From NCBI GenBank assembly GCA_050261415.1, contig JBLNDG010000176.1, positions 1 to 12,690 of the forward strand: a DNA stretch of 12,690 nucleotides, read 5' to 3'. The notes beneath the pieces are model-generated. The model did no database searches. It worked only from the letters and a program-made list of their open reading frames with translations, and had not been told where the DNA came from. This DNA is from JBLNDG01 sp050261415 (GTDB lineage Bacteria > Bacillota > Clostridia > Lutisporales > Lutisporaceae). Position numbers and translations under genes: made by a program. Position 1 is the first letter of the stretch; every line of letters starts with the position of its first letter. Below are positions 5,771 through 12,690 of the stretch, piece after piece.

Positions 5771-7051
5771 ATGGAAGCTCTGGTATTATTCGGATCATTC
5801 TTTTTACTTATATTTTTAAGTGTTCCAATAGGGTTTGCAATAGGTGTTGCAACACTTTTAGCACTTACTATATTCACTGATATACCACTTGTGCTGGTAA
5901 CTCAAAATGCAGTAGCAGGAGTCGATTCTTTCCCGTTGATGGCTATACCTTTCTTTATACTTGCGGGCAATCTGATGAGTACGGGCGGTGTGGCAAAGCG
6001 TCTGCTCGATTTTGCCAATCTATGTTTTGGCGCGATTACAGGCGGCCTGAGTATGGTAACAACGGTTGCATGCATGTTCTTTGCTGCCATATCAGGCTCG
6101 GCAGTTGCCACTACATCTGCAATAGGCTCCTTTATGATACCGGCTATGAAAGAGAAGAAATATGATGTCGGCTTCAGTGCGTCGATTGCAGCTGCAGCAG
6201 GAACAATAGGCGTTATAATACCGCCCAGTATTCCTTTTGTAATATATGGAGTTGTTGTTGGAGTATCAATAAGCGACCTATTTATTGCAGGCTTTATTCC
6301 GGGAATACTTATGGGAGTTTGCCTTTTGGTTGCATGTTATTTTATGTCAAAGAAACACGGCTATAAAGGTACAGGACACTGGCCTACCGCAAGGGAGATA
6401 TGGACTTCCTTCAAGTCTGCCATATGGGCGCTTTTGGCACCCGGTATTGTGCTTGGCGGAATATACTCCGGTATCTTTACACCTACCGAAGCCGCTGTAG
6501 TCGCTGTAGTTTATTCATTAATCATAGGGGTATTTGTATATAAGGAGTTGGATGCTAAAGGTTTGTATAAAGCCCTTTATGATACTATCGTTATCAATGG
6601 AGTAACAACATTTATGGTAGGATTCTCCATGGCTTTTGCAAGTTACCTGACTCTGCAGCAAATACCTGCTGCAATAACCAATGTGCTGCTTGGGATTACT
6701 GACAATAAATTCATACTCCTGGCGATTATCAATATATTCCTACTGATGGTAGGATGCCTTATAGACAACATACCTGCAACAATCATTCTGTCCCCGATTT
6801 TGCTTCCAATAGTTGTGAAGCTTGGGATGTCACCGATAACCTTTGGTATAATGCTGACAATGAATCTGGCTATAGGTTTTGTAACTCCGCCTTATGGCAT
6901 AAATCTGTTTGTTGCCTCGGCAGTAGCCAATATTTCCATGGGAAGAATGATGAAGTATATGGTCTGGTTTTTGTTAGCTTTGCTGGTTGCATTAGCATTA
7001 ACAACTTATGTGCCTGCAACTACAATGTTCATGCTTGATGTGCTGAAATAA
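5771..7051 (+). CDS. dctM: TRAP transporter large permease subunit (DctM family)
   Basis: A 426-residue, highly hydrophobic protein, the usual DctM length, with about a dozen membrane segments. Family blocks are seen at AIPFFILAGNLM (58-69), AISGSAVATTSAIG (106-119) and GVIIPPSIPFVIYG (147-160), with a matching late block around LIDNIPATIILSPILLP in the second half of the internal repeat. It carries out sodium-driven uptake of the acid delivered by DctP. The ATG at 5771 is chosen over the in-frame ATG at 5741: it has GGGGAG 8 bases upstream, gives the normal DctM N-terminus, and avoids overlap with dctQ. The next gene follows after 81 bases with no clear terminator between. Confidence 0.93.
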   Translation: MEALVLFGSFFLLIFLSVPIGFAIGVATLLALTIFTDIPLVLVTQNAVAGVDSFPLMAIPFFILAGNLMSTGGVAKRLLDFANLCFGAITGGLSMVTTVACMFFAAISGSAVATTSAIGSFMIPAMKEKKYDVGFSASIAAAAGTIGVIIPPSIPFVIYGVVVGVSISDLFIAGFIPGILMGVCLLVACYFMSKKHGYKGTGHWPTAREIWTSFKSAIWALLAPGIVLGGIYSGIFTPTEAAVVAVVYSLIIGVFVYKELDAKGLYKALYDTIVINGVTTFMVGFSMAFASYLTLQQIPAAITNVLLGITDNKFILLAIINIFLLMVGCLIDNIPATIILSPILLPIVVKLGMSPITFGIMLTMNLAIGFVTPPYGINLFVASAVANISMGRMMKYMVWFLLALLVALALTTYVPATTMFMLDVLK

Positions 7052-7132
7052 TCGGATTTAATTTAGCTGCAGTTATTTACTAAGTTAATGACCAGAAATC
7101 GATGTAAAAAATATAATTTTAGGAGGGTAATC

Positions 7133-8338
7133 ATGGAGTTAACAAGAGAACAAAAAGACATGCTGGACGGAAAATGTGGAGAAGGTGCTGCCATTGCAAT
7201 GAAGATTCAGGTAGCTATTGGCGAATCCTTTAATGCTGAACGAATGGTGCCTATAACAAGGGCACACGTTGCATTAAGCAACCAGGAAGCAGATCTTTGG
7301 TTTGCGGAAAAGCTTTTAAAGGCAGGTGCTCACTGCAAAATTGCACCTACTGTAAATCCAGGATTTTGCCTTTCATATTTCAAAAACGCCGGAATGGTAG
7401 ATGACAAATATGCTGACTTAATGCAAAGAACCCACGATGCATATAAGGGATTGGGTGCTGTTTTATCATATGATTGCACTCCATATCTGGGAACTAATAT
7501 TCCATATTATGGAGAAGTAGTAGCATTTTCTGAATCAAGTGCAACACCGTATGTAAACTCTGTATGGGGGGCCAGAAGCAACAGGGAAGCTGCTCAGAGC
7601 GCGCTGTGTGCAGCAATAACAGGCTATGTGCCGGAGTATGGCCTTTTACTTGATGAAAACCGGAAAGGTGATATTTTAGTTGAAGTGCAAGCAGATATGA
7701 AATCGGATTTTGAATATCATTTATTAGGCTATATGGGCAAAAAAATAGGTAACGGAATCCCGGTATTCACAGGTTTATCAAAACCTATCACTCATGAGGC
7801 ATTTATGAATTTAGGCGCACAGCTTAACACTTCAGGAGCTTACGGAATGTATCATGTGGTAGGGGTAACACCTGAAGCCCAGACGCTGGAGCAGGCCTTT
7901 GGAGGCAAGGAACCAAAGAGAAAAGTTGTGATAACCAATGAAGATTTGGAAAATATACTTCAGGAAATATCTGAAGTTGGCAATAGAAAGATTGATTTTG
8001 CAATGTTTGGGTGTCCGCATTTTACGTTAAATCAGGTGCAGGAAATTGCGGAAATGGTTAAAGGTAAGAAACTCGCAGCAGAAATGTGGATCCTGACTTC
8101 CAGCCATACAAAAGAGATGGCTGAACGAATGGGACTTTCCGGTATTATAAAAGATGCAGGCGGAGTTATTGTTGAGGACACTTGCCCGGATCAGCCATGT
8201 TGGGGTCACTTGAAAGGCAAGTTTGGTGTAACTGAGTCGCCTAAGTGTGCATATTATCCCAAGCGCAGGGGAATAAGCTTCATTATCCGTGATCTTAGAA
8301 CATGTGTAGAGGCTGCATTGAAAGGAGAAGTGATATAA
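7133..8338 (+). CDS. Aconitase X large (catalytic) subunit
   Basis: A 401-residue protein matching the aconitase X catalytic domain (formerly DUF521), a dehydratase branch of the aconitase superfamily. Motifs seen include PTVNPGFC (72-79), SYDCTPY (112-118), FSESSA with the N-S-WGARSNRE block (132-152), GVTPEA (244-249), GCPH (293-296), DTCP (349-352) and TESPKCAYY (367-375). Cys115, Cys294 and Cys351 lie in the conserved motifs and are the likely Fe-S ligands. Known bacterial members dehydrate cis-3-hydroxy-L-proline, and archaeal ones dehydrate mevalonate 5-phosphate. The start at 7133 follows AGGAGGG and removes 15 residues from the longest frame. It is the split two-gene form: its TAA overlaps the ATG of the small subunit by one base. 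The substrate here is unknown; the LarA neighbour argues for a hydroxy acid. Confidence 0.92.
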   Translation: MELTREQKDMLDGKCGEGAAIAMKIQVAIGESFNAERMVPITRAHVALSNQEADLWFAEKLLKAGAHCKIAPTVNPGFCLSYFKNAGMVDDKYADLMQRTHDAYKGLGAVLSYDCTPYLGTNIPYYGEVVAFSESSATPYVNSVWGARSNREAAQSALCAAITGYVPEYGLLLDENRKGDILVEVQADMKSDFEYHLLGYMGKKIGNGIPVFTGLSKPITHEAFMNLGAQLNTSGAYGMYHVVGVTPEAQTLEQAFGGKEPKRKVVITNEDLENILQEISEVGNRKIDFAMFGCPHFTLNQVQEIAEMVKGKKLAAEMWILTSSHTKEMAERMGLSGIIKDAGGVIVEDTCPDQPCWGHLKGKFGVTESPKCAYYPKRRGISFIIRDLRTCVEAALKGEVI

Positions 8339-8745
8339 TGGACTCTAGAACATTTTCATGCCATAAAATATCAGAAGGTGTAGCAGAAGGTGAAGTACTT
8401 ATTTCAAAGGATGATATAATGTTTTATTTGATTGCCCCTTCTACAGGTGTGGTTATTGAGAAGGGACACTCACTGGAAGGCAGAAGCATTTCAGGAAAGA
8501 TTTTAATTTTCCCCGGAGGTAAAGGCAGTTCGGTTGTTCAGGCAGATGGACTTTATCAGCTTCTGATCAAAAATAATGCACCGAAAGCATTGATTATACA
8601 AAATCCTGATACAGTGCTTGTAGCCAGTGCTATAATAATGGAAACTCCGATGGTCGACCGTGTAGATGAAAGCTTTTATAAAACCGTTAAGGATGGAGAC
8701 ATGGTGAGAGTTGACACTTCAAACGAAAGGATAACTCTTTTATAA
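8338..8745 (+). CDS. Aconitase X small (swivel) subunit
   Basis: A 135-residue protein matching the aconitase X swivel domain (formerly DUF126), which closes over the large subunit to complete the active site. The key block ILIFPGGKGSSVV spans about 55-67; Ser64 in GKGS is the expected catalytic-serine equivalent. An ALIIQNPD block lies in the second half, where the family has a strand-turn facing the large subunit, and MVDRVDE follows. It starts within the TAATG that ends the large-subunit gene, so translation is coupled and a 1:1 complex is expected. AAAGGAG lies about 10 bases before the ATG. In many bacteria the two domains are fused in one chain; here they are separate, as in archaea and some bacteria. 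Confidence 0.92.
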   Translation: MDSRTFSCHKISEGVAEGEVLISKDDIMFYLIAPSTGVVIEKGHSLEGRSISGKILIFPGGKGSSVVQADGLYQLLIKNNAPKALIIQNPDTVLVASAIIMETPMVDRVDESFYKTVKDGDMVRVDTSNERITLL

Positions 8746-8798
8746 TATAAAACAAGCTAATCATTATTCTTTGAATAAAATAAGAAGGTGCATGAATA

Positions 8799-10103
8799 AT
8801 GGATCAAGATGTGAAAGTTATAAAAGTTCCATATGGCAGTACAAAAATGGAAGCAACCATACCAGTTTCATCCTTCCTTTTTGAAGGAAAGATGAAGCAG
8901 TTCATCCCCATAGAAAATTTCGACAAGGTTCTTTTGGAAAGACTGGATACTCCTATTGGATGCAGCCCGCTGAAAGATCAGATAAAAAAAGGGGATAAAG
9001 TTCTGATTATTATTGATGATAACACTAGAATTACCCCAGTAAACAAAATACTTCCGGTACTGATTAAATACCTTACAGATTCAGGTGCAGCACCTGGGAA
9101 TATTGAGATACTGACTGCTCCGGGAACTCATAGGATAATGACACAGCAAGAGATTATCGAAAAAGTGGGTAAAGAAATATACGATACTATAAAAATAAGC
9201 CAGCATGATTTCACTGATAAAAGCTCTCTGGTTGATCTTGGCGTTGTAGAAGTGGATGGTATGAAGTTCCCGATTCAGGTAAATAAAAAGGTTCAGGAAG
9301 TAGACTATATTATAGGTCTCGGTAATATAATTCCCCATTCAGATGCAGGCTTTTCAGGAGGAGCGAAGATAGTACAGCCGGGAATATGCGGCGCAGCTAC
9401 TACATCGGCTACACATATAGCCGGAGCGCTAATGAAAGATATTCCCCTGGGCAATATTGATGATAATCCATGCAGGAAAGGCATAGAAGAGGTGGCAAGG
9501 CGGGTTGGATTAAAGTTCATAATCAATGTGGTAATGACACCGGAGAAGGAAATTGTGGATATATTTGCCGGAGACTTTGTTAAGGCGCATAGAGAAGGTG
9601 CAAAGTTATCAGGAAAGGTATACGGAGTGGAAGTGCCGTCATTGGCAGACATAGTTGTAGTGAGTTCCAGTCCATGTGATATTGATTATTGGCAAGCTGA
9701 AAAAGGCCTGGTATCTGCCTATTATTGTGTAAAACAAGGTGGATATATAATTTTTATTGCTCCTTGCTATGAGGGAATGGAGCATAATCATCCAAAACTT
9801 AGAGAATGGTCGGAGATATCATATGATCAGGCAAAAAAAGCAGTATCCCAAATCCCCTTGGAAGATGAAAAAGCCGACCTGGTTGCAGCTGATATCGCAA
9901 TGGCCAATGCAAGAGTCAGAGAAAAAGCAAACATATTAATAGTTACCGAGGGCTTGTCTGATGAGGAAATAAAAGTTCTGAGATACAAAAAATTTAAAAC
10001 TTTACAGGAGGCAATAGATTATTCCTTGAGCGTAGTACCTGCAGCGAAGGTAGGGGTTTTGCCCCGGGGCGGAGATTGTCTCCCATATTTGGCTGGCATA
10101 TAA
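8799..10103 (+). CDS. larA: LarA-family nickel-pincer racemase/epimerase
   Basis: A 434-residue protein of the lactate racemase family (N-terminal part formerly DUF2088). Such enzymes use a nickel-pincer nucleotide cofactor to invert the carbon bearing the 2-hydroxyl of hydroxy acids. All the key residues I recall for L. plantarum LarA have counterparts: DDNTR (Asp74, Arg77), GTHR (His111), PHSDAGFSGGAK (His180 and Lys190, the lysine that binds the pincer), His206 (nickel ligand), and Gln299/Lys302 in YWQAEKG. Spacings agree (10 residues His180-Lys190, 16 residues Lys190-His206). The enzyme should therefore be active if cofactor is supplied. The cofactor genes larB, larC and larE are not in the window. 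The family includes malate and other hydroxy-acid racemases and a gluconate epimerase, so lactate need not be the substrate; the TRAP and aconitase X neighbours make another acid likely. It ends the operon. Confidence 0.9.
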   Translation: MDQDVKVIKVPYGSTKMEATIPVSSFLFEGKMKQFIPIENFDKVLLERLDTPIGCSPLKDQIKKGDKVLIIIDDNTRITPVNKILPVLIKYLTDSGAAPGNIEILTAPGTHRIMTQQEIIEKVGKEIYDTIKISQHDFTDKSSLVDLGVVEVDGMKFPIQVNKKVQEVDYIIGLGNIIPHSDAGFSGGAKIVQPGICGAATTSATHIAGALMKDIPLGNIDDNPCRKGIEEVARRVGLKFIINVVMTPEKEIVDIFAGDFVKAHREGAKLSGKVYGVEVPSLADIVVVSSSPCDIDYWQAEKGLVSAYYCVKQGGYIIFIAPCYEGMEHNHPKLREWSEISYDQAKKAVSQIPLEDEKADLVAADIAMANARVREKANILIVTEGLSDEEIKVLRYKKFKTLQEAIDYSLSVVPAAKVGVLPRGGDCLPYLAGI

Positions 10104-10136
10104 ATAATTTTGTAGGTGAAATTATAGAAACCGGTG

Positions 10137-10165
10137 AGGGTGTTTACTAATGTAAACACCCTTTT
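10137..10165 (+). terminator. Intrinsic terminator after the LarA gene
   Basis: GGGTGTTTAC (10138-10147) and GTAAACACCC (10152-10161) form a perfect 10-bp stem with the 4-base loop TAAT, followed by TTTT (10162-10165). One further A-T pair extends the stem. It lies 34 bases after the stop codon and closes the TRAP/aconitase X/LarA operon. Confidence 0.85.
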
Positions 10166-10187
10166 AAATAATAAACATGCAATAAAA

Positions 10188-10216
10188 TTGAACACTCTGG
10201 TTAGATATGGTAACAT
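10188..10216 (+). promoter_or_regulatory. Candidate promoter for the methyltransferase operon
   Basis: TTGAAC (10188-10193) and TAACAT (10211-10216) are separated by exactly 17 bases. A perfect TATAAT at 10235-10240 is a second candidate, but without a clear -35. Both lie between the terminator and the methyltransferase gene, so this gene pair has its own transcript. Confidence 0.5.
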
Positions 10217-10260
10217 ATTTTAAGAAGAACTTAATATAATCATCTCTGGGTATTAAGCGG

Positions 10261-10282
10261 TTTATTCTTGCATAAGAATAAA
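10261..10282. repeat. 9-bp inverted repeat in the methyltransferase leader
   Basis: TTTATTCTT (10261-10269) and AAGAATAAA (10274-10282) are perfectly complementary around GCAT. It lies downstream of the candidate promoters and 64 bases before the start codon, a suitable place for an operator or an RNA hairpin. No T-run follows, so it is not a terminator. Confidence 0.45.
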
Positions 10283-10346
10283 TCATGGCAAGCAGCGTAT
10301 CTTTGAAGAACGGACTCCTAATATAAAATTGACAAGGGAGATTGTT

Positions 10347-11162
10347 ATGGCCAAGATTACATTAACCGGGGAAAAAGAGACATTATTGATTCCATTGTAT
10401 GGTAAAGCAAAGGAAACAATGAAGTCTGCGCCCATACTAATTGATAAGAAGGCAGTTGAAATTGTAAGTCAAATAGATTACAATTTCAGCTCTTTGAACA
10501 TACCGGAGAAAACGAACCTTATGAACTGTTTGCGGGCAAAGCTGATAGATAATTTTGTCAAAGATTTTCTTTCAGCTAATGGGGATTGCATCGTACTGCA
10601 TTTAGGCTGTGGGCTTGACAGCAGGTACGACAGGATTGGTAATGGTAAAGTTGATTGGTTTGATGTAGATTTTGAAGAAGTTATAAATATACGCAGGAAT
10701 TTTTATGGTGAAACGGGAAAATACCATATGATTGCATCTTCTGTCACAGAATCAGCATGGCTCGAAAAAATCCCAAGGGGGGAAAAACAGTGTATTGTCA
10801 TAGCAGAGGGGCTTTTTATGTATCTGAAGGAGGAGAAAATCAAAACTCTGCTACAACGTATCAAATCGAGGGTTGGAAGTTTTACCATAATTTTTGATGC
10901 TTTTAATAATTATACAGCAAGAAGGGTAAAGAACCACCCATCAATTAAGAAAACAGGTGCAGTAATTCAATGGGGGGTAGACAATCCCCGGGAGCTGGAA
11001 AACTGGGATTTGGGAATTGAATTAGTTGGAGAAGAGTATTTCACTGATAATGAAGAAATTGATAATTTGAGTAGTATGAACAGGGTTTTATTTAAAATAG
11101 CTGATTTGTTCCCCGCTGCAAAAATGGCTCAACGATTACTGATATATAGGAGTAAAAGATGA
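10347..11162 (+). CDS. Class I SAM-dependent methyltransferase, LCM/TcmP-like
   Basis: A 271-residue protein resembling the leucine carboxyl methyltransferase/TcmP polyketide O-methyltransferase family. The SAM-binding loop is seen as VLHLGCGLDSRYDRI (83-97), followed by the acidic strand end VDWFDVDFEEVINIRR (102-117). The EGLFMYL block at 154-160 is typical of the family, as is an aromatic-rich SFTIIFDAF strand after it. The ATG at 10347 is used because AAGGGAG lies 6 bases before it; a TTG at 10329 lies upstream of that site. The methyl acceptor is unknown: members modify protein C-termini, polyketides or small acids, and no biosynthetic genes are nearby. It overlaps the next gene by ATGA. 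Confidence 0.82.
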   Translation: MAKITLTGEKETLLIPLYGKAKETMKSAPILIDKKAVEIVSQIDYNFSSLNIPEKTNLMNCLRAKLIDNFVKDFLSANGDCIVLHLGCGLDSRYDRIGNGKVDWFDVDFEEVINIRRNFYGETGKYHMIASSVTESAWLEKIPRGEKQCIVIAEGLFMYLKEEKIKTLLQRIKSRVGSFTIIFDAFNNYTARRVKNHPSIKKTGAVIQWGVDNPRELENWDLGIELVGEEYFTDNEEIDNLSSMNRVLFKIADLFPAAKMAQRLLIYRSKR

Positions 11163-11530
11163 ATAGTGATGAAAAATTTCTACATGATTGGAAGCCTATA
11201 CACGAGAAAGGCTTGCTCAGATTTTTAACAAAAAATGCCTTGCCTGTAATACTGGCAATAGCGGGAACCAATTTAGCCATATTTCTTATATACTGGAGAG
11301 CAGAAACGGATATACTTTATGAAGCCCTTACTTTTATAGGTGTAATGGCCTTTGTTATTATAGTTTCAATTATAATGAGATGGTATAGCGGAGAAAAAAG
11401 ATATAGGGAAATAACAGAACTGTTTGAAGCGATGGGCAGGTGTCCGGGCTGTTCGGCAAGAGTAACGCCGGAACATACGAAATGCCCATACTGCGGGCTT
11501 TTACTCAGGCCTGATAAAGATAACAGATGA
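11159..11530 (+). CDS. Small membrane protein with C-terminal zinc ribbon
   Basis: A 123-residue protein of no recognised family. Two hydrophobic helices (about 27-45 and 55-74) are followed by a basic stretch, then a zinc-ribbon-like motif with Cys95-PG-Cys98 and Cys109-PY-Cys112, ten residues between the pairs. With the positive-inside rule, the ribbon should face the cytoplasm. Its ATG overlaps the methyltransferase stop codon (ATGA), so it is co-translated with that gene. The arrangement suggests it may recruit or regulate a partner at the membrane, possibly the methyltransferase itself; this is inference only. Confidence 0.72.
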   Translation: MNSDEKFLHDWKPIHEKGLLRFLTKNALPVILAIAGTNLAIFLIYWRAETDILYEALTFIGVMAFVIIVSIIMRWYSGEKRYREITELFEAMGRCPGCSARVTPEHTKCPYCGLLLRPDKDNR

Positions 11531-11737
11531 GAGTTGAAGAATTGAATGCCAAAAAGAAAAAAACTGTTCATTTCAGGTGTCGCTTAGCCATAAGGTATGA
11601 ATAGAGCAGAACCGGTATGTGCAACTGGAATATATAAAAAATGAACTTATATATTGATAAGAAGTAATACCTGCACATCAGTTGTCAGAGTAAAGAGTAT
11701 GTAGCGGTATCTGGACGGTTTACAGAAATAGGCCAGG

Positions 11738-11749
11738 CTGCTGAGCAGC
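11738..11749. repeat. Short GC hairpin upstream of the CPBP protease gene
   Basis: GCTGC (11737-11741) and GCAGC (11745-11749) can pair around TGA in the 250-base gap 11531-11780. The rest of that gap shows no gene and no convincing promoter. The hairpin lies about 30 bases before the start codon of the protease gene, outside the ribosome binding site. Its role is unknown. Confidence 0.3.
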
Positions 11750-11780
11750 ATTAAAGCATGATTGAGGGGGGTAATGAAAA

Positions 11781-12639
11781 ATGCCGGTCCTTCCAAAAGC
11801 TTATATGGGTAATCCTATTCTTGTGGGGTTCATATTATTGGTAATGGCATTATCTTTCAGAGTAATTGATATCTTTGTTTTGAGGTTGGATGAACGCTTA
11901 GGCGAAATTATTCTATCTAAATTACTCGGCTTCATGTTGGTAGTGCTTTTTATTTTAAGCGCCGGCAGAGGAATTGAAAGTATCGGAATACATTCTCATA
12001 GGCTGCTTCAAAGTATTGGCATAGGTTTATTTATTACTTCTGCAGCACTTGCTGCAGGGTACTGTATTGAGTATTTTATTCAGCTGAACCGCGGCATTTA
12101 TCCGGTAATCTTCCTTGGGGCAGTTGATCCAAAAGCTAATGTTTCGGGCGGTTTGCTTTTTGGAATCTGGTTGATTTTTTGGAAACTTTATAAATTCATT
12201 TATGGAGGAAGGTTTATTCAGGGGTGTAATGATCCGTTTGTTCAGAAGCAAACTTTCATTTTGGCAAGCTAACGGGCTTCAGTCAATATTATTTGGGGTA
12301 TGGCATCTCCCATGGGTTGCTAAGAGCCATCAGTTAGGAAAGTTAAAAACCTTCAGAGAGATGACATTTAGTGTAATTTCTAATTTTGTTCCGCAACTAT
12401 TGCTTGGTGCCGTATGGGGTTATATGTACTTTCGGACGAACAGTCTTTGGACCTGCTGGATTTCTCATACGCTGACAAACTCTGCTATTAACTTTATACA
12501 TATCAGAACTGATGAAGGTATCGACAGCGGAATTACAATACGAATGGCTGTATACGTGGTTGCTATGTTATTCAGCGTATGGTCAATCAAGTATTTTACA
12601 GACTTGTTCAAAACTCCGAAAGTCAAGGCCTGGAGTTAG
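11781..12639 (+). pseudogene. CPBP family (Abi/CAAX-like) intramembrane metalloprotease, frameshifted
   Basis: Two overlapping frames together make one CPBP-family membrane protease of about 285 residues, the usual length. The first frame (from ATG 11781, after a G-rich ribosome binding site) gives the N-terminal membrane helices. The second carries all three catalytic motifs: EEGLFRG (first bases 12205-12225), FGVWHLPW with the motif 2 His, and SHTLTN (H-x3-N). The frames join if one T is removed from the T6 run at 12175-12180: the protein then reads LIFGNFINSFMEEGLFRG, a normal sequence before motif 1. As written, the first frame ends about 30 residues after the shift without any catalytic motif. 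It is either a recent pseudogene, a phase-variable gene, or a base-call error in the homopolymer. Members act in prenyl-protein processing-like reactions, bacteriocin immunity or unknown roles. Confidence 0.85.
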
Positions 12640-12690
12640 AAGTTTTATATCCATGCTGCAGGCTCCCGTTGAAAACTACTAATGATTATA

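Noticed and set aside
6285..6500. + strand open frames inside dctM (also 6754-7038)
   Set aside because: They lie wholly inside the well-supported dctM frame, with no ribosome binding site and no recognisable motif.
9305..9652. Longer minus-strand open frames (also 1127-1402, 4486-4809)
   Set aside because: All are opposite strongly supported genes and show no family motif; they are shadows of + strand coding sequence.
11546..11587. Short open frame (13 codons) starting MPKRKK
   Set aside because: Too short, no ribosome binding site at a suitable distance, no sign of conservation visible.
11667..11681. ACCTGCACATCAGTT as a third copy of the GntR operator
   Set aside because: Only the left half matches; the right half differs at several positions and the neighbouring gene is unrelated.

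Overview
The window looks like chromosome of a low-GC, Gram-positive anaerobe of the Clostridia type. The coding sequence is AT-rich, AGGAGG-type ribosome binding sites are strong, and TTG is used as a start codon at least twice. There is a lipoprotein-type TRAP binding protein with a Cys lipobox. The central operon encodes an aconitase-X (Fe-S type) and a LarA-type (nickel-pincer) enzyme, both common in anaerobes. All recognised genes lie on the + strand. I see no tRNA, rRNA, CRISPR array or intact insertion sequence.

Layout. (1) 1-652: 3' part of an S9 prolyl-oligopeptidase-type gene, cut by the window edge, with the catalytic His position occupied by Tyr. (2) 653-1109: gene-poor stretch with a 16-bp palindrome, a hairpin, a possible decayed reading frame, a candidate promoter and a short tandem repeat. 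(3) 1110-3011: flavodoxin-like protein, cupin and MccF/LdcA-like S66 peptidase, tightly spaced and probably one transcript. (4) 3049-10165: the most interesting part. It holds a GntR/FCD regulator, then a DctP-DctQ-DctM TRAP transporter, then the two subunits of aconitase X, then a LarA-family racemase/epimerase, closed by a clear terminator. (5) 10188-11530: a SAM methyltransferase of the LCM/TcmP type, overlapping a small two-helix membrane protein with a zinc ribbon. (6) 11531-12690: a CPBP (Abi/CAAX-like) membrane protease gene interrupted by a one-base frameshift in a run of six T.

How the central genes may work together. A perfect 14-bp palindrome (ACCTGTATACAGGT) lies just upstream of the GntR gene, and an almost identical copy (ACCTGCATACAGGT) lies upstream of the TRAP genes. 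This suggests one repressor controlling itself and the transporter/enzyme operon. The TRAP system would import an organic acid. The LarA homologue, with all the active-site residues I recall for lactate racemase, would racemise or epimerise the carbon bearing its 2-hydroxyl. Aconitase X would dehydrate a hydroxy acid. Bacterial aconitase X enzymes studied so far act on cis-3-hydroxy-L-proline, but no other proline-catabolism gene is here, and a LarA partner points to an alpha-hydroxy acid. The substrate cannot be read from the sequence; this combination is the best candidate in the window for an undescribed pathway.
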